A DNA stretch of 58,548 nucleotides from Acanthaster planci (Eukaryota; Echinodermata; Asteroidea; Valvatida; Acanthasteridae). The DNA is taken from assembly GCF_001949145.1 (NCBI RefSeq), contig NW_019091607.1, positions 45,769 to 104,316 of the forward strand, read 5' to 3'. Under the pieces are notes generated by a model. That model did not search any database, had not been told where the DNA came from, and saw only the letters and a list, made by a program, of their open reading frames with translations. Made by a program: the position numbers and the translations under genes. How positions within the stretch are numbered: position 1 is the first letter of the stretch; the number at the start of each line of letters is the position of its first letter. Positions 50,469 to 58,548 of this stretch are shown in pieces.

Positions 50469-53424
50469 AGAATAGTGACATTCGGGAATGCCTGAAGAAA
50501 CGTTTCTTTAAAAAAATATAAATTATCTGCCCACTAACAAAATAGTTACCAAAACAACGAAAAAGAATCACTGATTCGATAATTCATTTTGAAAGCATTT
50601 TTTCAAGGACGAATTGAGTTTAAAGGAATACCATAGGGAAATTGATTAGTTATTTTTTATTATTGAATGACAGTCAGTAAGGCCATTCAATTTAATTCTT
50701 AATTGAATGAGCTGAATAACCTTATTTACAGTTGACTGTTTACCATAGTGCATGGTGGGATAGAATGGGGTCGTCCCATGTCAAGAGGAGGAGAAATGGC
50801 GCAAGTGATCACAGGAAGTAAAAGGCGTAATCTTCCTGTTTCAGTAGTGGAGGATAATTTCCCTGGAAAAAAAACTACTGCCCTTTGGAAACGGAGTTCG
50901 TCCCCGTAACTAATAGCAGTGTACACGCCGATGAACCCCGTTGTCCCACCATAGAGCAAGGAATACATGTTAGGTGGTCCCACCAATGCATTGAGGTAAG
51001 CACTTGCGATACGCTTTCAGTACGGTGCCTCCAATAGAAATTTTCTTAACCTAATAGTTAACACTGCCACCATGCAAACCTTGAATCATCCGTCTAATAA
51101 CTACAATGTTCACAAAATGTTGTTTTTGCACCGACCGTTGAAAGAGTTAAAATTCTTACAAAAATGTTATTTTGAGCTAGGGTTTGTACCTACACGAGTT
51201 TGACTCACGTCCTACGTTGGGCTGTTTCAATTCAGCACGTAGGCCTGCTCAATGATTGCAAAATGTGAGTCTTGGTTGTAGCACACACGCCTCCAATCTT
51301 CACCAACTGTAATTTAGCAGTGCGACTTCTTTTGGTTCAAAGTGCATTATTACAATGGGTTCATAAGGTATTAACACACTCTGAACAGTAGGCCCACATG
51401 TCATGGGTGCATTCTTTCCTTTATGGCAATAATTATAGATATATACAGAGCCACACGCTAGAGAAGACGTCAAGTCTTATCTGTGGGCGACGGTGTCCCG
51501 TGACGACACTGAACATCAATATTCAACATTCGGCACATCACGTAGCCTTTAGTCAAGGCGCGGGTGGAACCCTGAAACGGCGTAGTAACACGAAAAAAGC
51601 CAGTGCGAGTGAATGGCTGGCTGATAAGCACCGCCCCTATGCCTTGGGAGGTACACACATAGCATGGCTAGAGGGGTGTTTGTAAAAGAATAACATTGTG
51701 GAGCATAATCGTTGGAAGATCATAATTTTTTAGACTTGTGATTTTCGATAACAGAAGGTATCGATGGGTGGGACTAATATGTACTTGGTCGGTCTTGAAC
51801 GTTCATCCATAAATATCTTAGACCGTGTATCAACATGTGAAAAAGTCCGCTGCAATTTGATAATGTCCTCGAGCAGAAGCCATTACTCATCGGGTGAAAA
51901 GAGGAGCGTTGGCCGGGATTGTTATGTTTGTTGGGAGCGATGCGGCTACATCGCGACCTGCTCCATGAAAAACAAAGTAACATTGAAAATGATCAATTTG
52001 AGTAAAACGACTTCAAACTTGAGGTGGTTTCAATTTTCTGATTATGGGTGCAATCTCGTTGAAATTTCACAAGCATGTCATGAGGTGTATTTTCTAGAAA
52101 GTTTTACATCGATGTTTAGGATGTTACAATCACTTTACAAGAGATACATGTACATCGTTCTTCTCTTCAATTATTCTTTATGCAGAGTACACACATTTCC
52201 TGGGAACACCATAGTTCAGTCATAAGTTCATGGCAAGTGTCAGTTTAATTCATGTTGATTATAAAATATTTGCAATAATTATTCACTTCAGTTACAACGC
52301 CATGCCACTGTTAATCAAACTCATAATGTAATTAACTCCCAAGATTAAAACTCATGGTAAAATGTTATAACTTCATTTTAACATCAGATTTTATTAACAC
52401 ACTGTAAAATAATTTCAACATGAAATGTGTGCCAAAGTTCAAGTCACAAAAACTTTTAACATGTATTTAAAACATACCATGCCAAGGCTGAGCACAAGTC
52501 ATGTTGATACTTTGCATGCATATGTGAAAATCATAACAGCATGCAGCAATGCTGTCTAATTATTTCAGTAAGAACGTGGAATAGTAAATCACCCAGTCGG
52601 GTCAGAGCAAAAGCTAGATTTTCAGTAATATTAATGAAAATGTGTTTAAGTGTACAAAAAGACATTCTTTTAAATCCAAAGACATTTTAGCAAAAGGAAG
52701 TATCTTAAAGATGCATTGTTTTGCCAAACTGCATTGAATAAAGTACGTGGAGATACACTTTCACTTTACAGACAAGTATTATGGCAATTATATCCTTGAT
52801 ATTGGTGGTATTGCCTAGCCAAGTTTCTTTCAGACAAGGTGTTCCAAATTAATAAAAAAGAAGTCATTTAATATATGAGCTTTTCTGCTAAATGCTCAGT
52901 GAAGCTTCCAAGAGCAAATCTGCAAACAAGAAATGTGTAACATATACAAATAGATTCAGGCTTCTACCTGAGCAATATTAAACGACACCACAGCATTTGC
53001 AACATAAGATACATTGTTCTGCCATAACAGGGGCTGATTCGACTTTGTTCAATGGAAGGAGCGCTCTTGAATCTCTTGAATCACTCATAATTTATATCTA
53101 TATCTCAAAATCTCAAAATAGAAGTTACTACTAATGGAGCCTACGTTGCTATGGAAAGAGCGCCCTGTCTTGTTCCTGCTCAAGGCCCATTGGTCAAGTG
53201 GACAGACATATAAACGCTAGATTGCATATAGATCGTATATTGACTTCTTTGGACTCTCTGACTTAAACAGTATTTATAAATGAGAACAAATATGTGCTTG
53301 GTCGGTCTTAAACTAACGTTTAAGATTTTGAACGCTGATTATGTCCTCACCAAAGGCTCTGGCAGCAGTCGCGTCCATTGTCCTGAGCCAGCCTTAAACT
53401 CAAGTTTAAATCCGGCATATTTTA

Positions 53425-53603
53425 ATTTTGGATTTTTGCCCTGCCCAACGTGTATTTTAACACTGTATACTTCTGCACTAGTAAGCAGGAGGTCGTGGGT
53501 TCGAGTCCCACCCGAGTACGCTTGTGTTTTTTTTACAAGCCTTCAGGGGCACACTGAGTATACAGTGTTAAAATACACGTCGGGCAGGGCAAAAATCCAA
53601 AAT
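53425..53603 (+). mobile_element. inverted-repeat element carrying a tRNA-Thr-like 3' half
   Basis: Two 47-bp arms (53425-53471 and 53557-53603) pair with one mismatch. The 85-nt centre contains a stem TCTGC/GCAGG (53472-53476 / 53485-53489) around ACTAGTAA with anticodon-like AGT, a variable AGGTC, a perfect T-arm (GTGGG TTCGAGT CCCAC, 53495-53511), an acceptor-like CCGAGTA, and T8 at 53527-53534 like a Pol III terminator. This matches the 3' half of a tRNA-Thr(AGT), with one extra loop base; the 5' half is replaced by the arm. It is probably a SINE-derived or tRNA-captured foldback element, not a working tRNA gene. Confidence 0.8.
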
Positions 53604-53672
53604 TCATTTTGTCTCCCTGACGCAAATCTATCTTTGAAGTAACCGGCATATTTTATTCCCTTATTCGAGAGC

Positions 53673-53861
53673 AGCCACGTGACGGGCTCTCGACCAATAA
53701 GAATAGTTAAACAGTCTCAGATATTTATGAATAAATAACAGTAGTGGAATACATTAATATTTCCGAGTAAGTCCGCTAACTATCTTTTTTAAGACTGGCT
53801 AGGCAAACATTTATTCCCTTGCTCGTACCATTTCTATCGGTCGAGAGCTCGTCACGTGGCT
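53673..53861. repeat. inverted repeat pair with about 30-bp arms
   Basis: The arms at 53673-53703 (AGCCACGTGACGGGCTCTCG, then ACC..ATAAGAA) and 53832-53861 (inverse: AGCCACGTGACGAGCTCTCG) differ at a few bases; a TTATTCCCTT word lies beside each. It follows directly after the tRNA-half element. Probably a further small DNA element. Confidence 0.7.
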
Positions 53862-54691
53862 GGTCTTAAACGGTTGATAAAGTACTAGTTGGCCGTCTGC
53901 TACCTCATGTAGTAGTTTAATACGTCTCGTGCGCACCAGACTCCACACAAGGAGATAGGTCACGACTGCTCGCGAGAGGAACACACCATTACATGACTAT
54001 GAGGGTGTTTGAAATAACAAAAAGGTACCTTAAAACTATTGAACAAATCATTGGAAAATCTACTTTTAATATGCTTTGACTTTCCGACATGCAAGAGGTA
54101 CAAAAAAAGGTGTTTAAGAATGGATTTCGGCTTGGAAATTTTAGCAGTGTCCATTCTGACAGGCCAGGCATTATATTAATTTTATTCCATTATTAACGAA
54201 GCGTCTTTATTTGGAGGAAATCGTCATCCAGTCACCAGATTTTATTGAGCAAACATCACCAAGTTCTAAAGTTTGAAGCTGTATGAATGATAGGTTTATT
54301 ATGCATACTTTGATATGATGCATGTAGACGCTTTATTTCCAACCAAAAAAACCACTCTGATCTTTGTCATCCAGGTCCATGGGTCACTTTGAACCAACCT
54401 TCGCTATTTTATGATTCATTTAATTGATCGTGTAGTATATAATCAAACCGATTTAAGTGGTTTTATCAGGTTTGTCTCATATAATCGTTACTTTCCACAT
54501 CTGTAATAGCGCCTTTATTTGACAAATCGAAGGGTCAGGATATTTCTGCATACTAAACTCTATATCTATAGATGACGAATCAAGATTTCATAAATATCTG
54601 TTGTCATGTAAACCCTAGGAATTCAGCAGTCGGTGAATTTGGAATTTTGTAGTAGCAGACTTGCATCCTTCACATAGGCCTACTCATATTG

Positions 54692-56666
54692 TAAAATTGG
54701 AGGATTCAGGACTGTTAGGGCTAATGCGGGGTGTGTGCGCATGTTTCATGCCATTTGAGGATTTCTGTCATTGAGTGCCGCTCATGTACATGTAGATGTC
54801 ACCTATGATGCCGCATTATCATGCACATTATGACAAATGGTAGTCTGGAATAACGTAAGCAAACTGACTCAGATCAAGATTTTATTATTCATACATAAAC
54901 AAAGTCAAATGGACACCCAGTATAGTTTGTGAGTGTTATGAACACCAACCTACTAACGTGCCCCGAGACAGTTGTTACTTGTTTGTTATGAACCATACGA
55001 GGGATGCCTTTGTCAAAAGAAAAGGGGGAAGAAACAGTAAATTTAAACTAATCAAGAGCCTTTGTTTGTGCGTTAAAACGTGCGTCGTCTGCTCTGTACG
55101 ACTAAACTAAGAGGTTTCACAGAATAATAAGCATTCACTATGTCGGAATGTGACCAAATTGAGTTCGTCATTAATGGTTAAATTAATGGAACTTTCCATT
55201 GATTATCTTCTCAATTATGCACGCATGTGCATAAATGGACATGGTGATTGGGCCATGAAAACTGTATAAAGGAAAAACTTGAAAGCCCCTTTATTCTATA
55301 TTCTCCTCCAGAATCTTTCATTTTCCTCACACTAATCCCTTACAAATTCCCACACCAAATAATCAAGGCCTCACCAAGTAAACAGAAAAGAGACTCAATT
55401 TGTCAATTATTGTTTCCAAGACACTTCTACTTCATTCATGCTAAATCACACACGGATTTCAGGTGTGTCTCCCATATTACCGCAACAAGTTTTCCGAAAA
55501 ATCCCTAAAAATTAAGGTAAATTAGGTTGCAGCTTGATATCTCCAATCGTTTTCTTTTTACAGCCTCTGAAAGTTCAAGTGTTGTTCAATTTTGTTGCAC
55601 CCAAAAGTACTGGTAGCATTTTTGAGGGCCTAAATAAAAGTCCAGAATTTCCTGCTCTCTGAAAGTCAAATTCTGCTTCCTTCTGCTGTCTAAATTTTAA
55701 TATACATGTACATATGTACTGTAGGCCTACAGTTACCATACATCTACAGGTAGCTGTGGCATAATGATAAACATAGGGCCTACACGCACCATCCGCTGTG
55801 ATCTGAGTCTGCCACTGTGAGTCTGTTATCATAATGTGAATACAGCCATAAGTAATCTGAATACAGAACTTGTAAAGGTGAAGAATGAATTATTGAGAAA
55901 AGAGCTGTTCGGATTTGTACTCAATCACCTCCACAGGCACACACAGCCCCTCTCTTTGCACGACTCAACACACTTATACTCACTGATATAAACAAACTCC
56001 AAACTGGGATTTTTATGTTCAAATACACCAACAATCTTCTTCCACACGCCTTTTCGTCTTTCTTCACCTCTGTCCACAATGTCCATGACTATTGCACAAG
56101 GTCTCGCAACAATCTTTATCTTCCATACATTCGCACAACCTATTCGAGCAATACTTTACGATTTCAGGGGCCACGACTATGGAATAGAATAAGCATGACC
56201 CTGAAAACACAATCGTCTGTGGGCCGCTTCAAAACCTCATACAAAAATAGTCTTATCTCCAGTTATTTAGCATAATTTCCCTCTCAGTTTCATTACTTGC
56301 ATATCACTATTTTTGATTCCATTGTATCTATTATTGCCTTGTATAAATTATTTTTGTTTTCCGTCCGTCGTTCTTCGTTTCTTGTCTTATTTGTTAGTCC
56401 TGTGACCTATTGTCTGTCTGTCTGTCTTCTCTCAAGACATTTCAGTACAAGCCCCCGGCTTTTGATTATGCCTCTGTAGTGCATAACTTATGCCATCCTA
56501 GTTATTATCGTATTTATTTGTATTCTTTTATATCCTTGATTAATTGTACACATTCATATAACCTGATTGATACATTTGCACTATCGAAATAAATGTTAAC
56601 CCTAACTCCCTAGGGTGTGTGCAAAATCATATTAAAATTGGAGGATTCAGGACTGTTAGGGTTAAT
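54692..56666. repeat. 34-bp direct repeat pair 1.94 kb apart
   Basis: TAAAATTGGAGGATTCAGGA followed by CTGTTAGGG(C/T)TAAT occurs at 54692-54725 and 56633-56666 with one difference. The span between holds a LINE 3' end (55892-56630). Near the second copy, TTAACCCTAAC (56597-56607) and GTTAGGGTTAA (56656-56666) form an inverted pair. Confidence 0.85.
55892..56630 (+). mobile_element. CR1/jockey-like LINE fragment: C-terminal RT-ORF tail plus 3' UTR
   Basis: The plus frame 55892-56275 reads KRAVRICTQSPPQAHTAPLF, then LNTLILTDINKLQTGIFMFK, YTNNLLPHAF, YCTRSRNNLYLP, TLRFQGPRLWNRIS and SVGRFKTSYK. This is the conserved region downstream of the RT thumb that ends non-LTR ORF2 proteins. The frame is open, so the copy is not very old. 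A 3' UTR follows with a (TCTG)n stretch near 56412 and AATAAA near 56588. 5'-truncated. Confidence 0.85.
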
Positions 56667-56670
56667 TGAA

Positions 56671-57118
56671 AAATTGAAATGAATGGCTTTTGTCAAATAA
56701 ACTTTCAGTTAATTTACTCAAGACAAATTACATGATTTTTAACTCTAGACAAATAAGTATACACGGAATATATAATATAAAATGTTCTGAACCAGGTCAA
56801 AAGTACCAAATTCTTGGGTGTTTATACTGATGAGAATCTCACTTGGACCAAACATATCAACATGTTGTGTGCAAAATCTCCAAAACTATTGGCATTATGA
56901 GTAGATTAAAAAAAAGTTTGCCAGAAACTATACTTTTAACTTTGTATAATACCCTTATTCTTTCCTACTTAAATTATGCCATTCTTTCCTGGGGCAGTTT
57001 GACCTCTCAATGCAACAAGCTGTTTCTTTTGCAGAAAAAAGTTGCCCGAATAATATCAAAAACAGGTTATGTAACAAAGAAACATGGATTACTTAAAATA
57101 AACGACCTTTTCATTTGA
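56671..57118 (+). mobile_element. CR1/jockey-like LINE fragment: frameshifted RT segment
   Basis: Three frames in turn match one RT region: EWLLSNKLSVNLLKTNYMIF (about 56681-56740), STKFLGVYTDENLTWTKHIN (about 56800-56860), then VCKISKTIGIMSRLKKSLPE and LYNTLILSYLNYAILSWGS up to KINDLF (56860-57118). Two frameshifts and a loss of the downstream tail make it dead. In an intact element this segment comes before the part found at 55892-56275, so the two pieces are in swapped order here. Confidence 0.85.
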
Positions 57119-57740
57119 ACTTTGGTAAATATGTGCAAACATGGAGACATTGAAATGTCTCCCTAATGACCGATGTCTCCTTAAGGTCAAAAAATCTACC
57201 ACAAAATGTCTCCCTAATGATTCATTTGTAAGAGTAAAATACGTTTCAGGCTATCTCGTCAAGATGACAAGCTTTCGCTGCGAATGCACCCATGAGACGG
57301 CGTCTTGACCCAAGAAATGATATTCTCGTCACCTTATGAGCTTGTACACAATTACCTGTTTTTCGGCCTGTAATCTATTTGCCCGCCCAATTTGCCTCCT
57401 TTGGTGTCTCGATTTTGCTCTGAACTGCGCTCTGCCTCATCACTTTGCATCCCCCTCGTGGCAACGCAACTGCCTGACATGAAAGATGCAGGAGAGAATG
57501 CATGGACTTACAAGATATCAGAAGAGAAAAATGACATAATGTGATCAGGAAGAAAGCTCAAACGTATCATCTACTTGCTTCCCTAGGATGGATGACTCTG
57601 GTCAAGTTTGTGTGAGCATTATGATGTTTTCCAGTTTGGCTCAAGTTTTTGGCTCAATCTCTAGTAAAACTGACTCAGTAACACCCAAACCGCAGAAATC
57701 ACTTAATCTTCGCTCACGTGTTGTTTGGGGTGGTCGGTCC

Positions 57741-58548
57741 TCACCTCCTTCCTTCCAGTCGCTTGAAGACAGGGAAAAGAAGTGTTTGGATACAACAGGC
57801 GAAACTTATTGCCCCTAACACAAAGAACACCGGCCTGTAACTCAATGTCACATCAAACACCCAGCCTGAGAGGGAGGAAAACATAAGCATGTGTCAGAGT
57901 TGGCCAACATAGTGTTGAGTGAAGGGGTCACTTTCATTTTTTTGGAGATGACATCTTTCCATAAGAACTTCTGAAAAAAGTGTCTAGGCCTATCCATCCA
58001 TGTTTTCAAGTTAATTGATACGTATACATGTACCGGTATATATGGGATCATCTTTTTGGGGAAATCTTTGTAATCACTGAGAATCATGGCCCACAGCTGC
58101 AGTACCCATTCCTGCCGACGTACGCATGTTGAACACGCTGCTGTTTACCATTTTAAAGGCCAGTCTATTCTGGATTAATGACTGGTATGGCGTACATGCA
58201 CGTTAAATGGCTTTTCGACCGAATAGGTTGTTCCGTTCTAAAAGTGCTCGCGCCCAACCTTACAAGAACGCGTGTAAAACGTGTGAGTTTGGCACCATCG
58301 CAGTACTGGCATGTATCGGATCAGTCTGTTACTACACCATCACTAATAAACCCCCACATACCTGATACAACCGGTCCAAGCAGGTGGCCAACTCCAAGAA
58401 AAATGTGGTACCATCCTGTGCTGAGAGCGAACTCCTCCAACTTGACCAAACGCCGGATTAAGACTGAGGCTATAGGGAAGAAGGCCCCACTGGTGAAGCC
58501 CTGCAGGCAGGAAGCGATGGCCAAGTAGGCATAACCGTCCAGATTCAA
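57741..58548 (-). CDS. second SLC16-family transporter, last two coding exons (partial)
   Basis: Minus-strand exons 58548-58362 (entering from beyond the window) and 57865-57741 join in a split Gly codon, exactly as in the SLC16 gene at 41353-48171. The first gives 62 residues from NLDGYAYLAIASCLQGF to GHLLGPVVS (TM10-TM11), with about eleven differences from the paralogue. The second gives GWVFDVTLSYRPVFFVLGAI (TM12) and ends FKRLEGRR-stop, nine residues shorter than the paralogue's tail. The intron is 496 bp, versus 3.0 kb in the paralogue where repeats have inserted. Same orientation and same intron site mean a tandem duplication. Upstream exons lie to the right of the window; function is presumed similar solute transport. 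Confidence 0.92.

Larger units (their letters stand above)
48172..57740. other. repeat-rich intergenic region between the two SLC16 genes
   Basis: This 9.6 kb holds the SLC16 promoter side near 48.2 kb and many repeats listed separately. I see no conserved exon in it. A 219-codon minus-strand frame (48998-49657) and a 153-codon plus-strand frame (51764-52225) are open but unmatched; see findings. Confidence 0.6.

Noticed and set aside
53472-53534. Functional tRNA-Thr gene
   Set aside because: The acceptor 5' strand, D-arm and box A are absent and the anticodon loop has eight bases.

Overview
The window reads as nuclear DNA of a marine invertebrate, probably a deuterostome (echinoderm, hemichordate or amphioxus-like). 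The evidence is spliced genes with GT..AG introns of a few hundred bases to several kilobases, single exons coding for animal solute-carrier folds, CR1/jockey-like LINE remnants, many small inverted-repeat elements, and word use such as taggcctac and tacatgta. There is no operon, no bacterial-type gene density, and no complete RNA gene. One N (position 43560) shows that this is an assembled contig. The exact species cannot be read from the sequence.

Layout. (1) 713-4183, plus strand: the last four coding exons of a DsbA/FrnE-type thioredoxin-fold oxidoreductase; the 5' exon(s) with the active-site cysteines lie left of the window. (2) 4237-9250: non-coding DNA with a degenerate 26-bp minisatellite, a broken THAP-domain gene and a duplicated relic. 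(3) 9263-22410, minus strand: a complete nine-exon SLC22 (organic ion/carnitine transporter) gene of 599 residues whose splice phases all join. (4) 22.4-37.9 kb: a gene desert with a LINE 3' end and MITEs. (5) 37964-38764, plus strand: a likely two-exon gene of unknown function, 182 residues. (6) 41353-48171, minus strand: a complete four-exon SLC16 (monocarboxylate-transporter-like) gene of 504 residues, whose introns hold a 2.1-kb transposon-like unit and other inserts. (7) 48.2-57.7 kb: intergenic, rich in repeats, with two CR1/jockey-like LINE fragments and a small inverted-repeat element carrying a tRNA-Thr-like 3' half. (8) 57741-58548, minus strand: the last two coding exons of a second SLC16 gene, a tandem paralogue of the first with the same intron phase.

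Functionally, the main theme is membrane transport of small organic ions: one SLC22 and two tandem SLC16 genes, all on the minus strand. The SLC16 protein lacks the Lys and the Asp/Arg pair used for proton-lactate coupling in MCT1, so its substrate is probably not lactate/H+. The SLC22 protein carries Arg at the TM11 position where the cation transporters have Asp. I saw no defence island, CRISPR array or gene cluster forming a new system. The most unusual items are the tRNA-half inverted-repeat element at 53425-53603, the family of small elements ending in TATAGACCTTTTTC, an exact 130-bp tandem duplication inside the SLC22 gene, and the unclassified gene at 38 kb.
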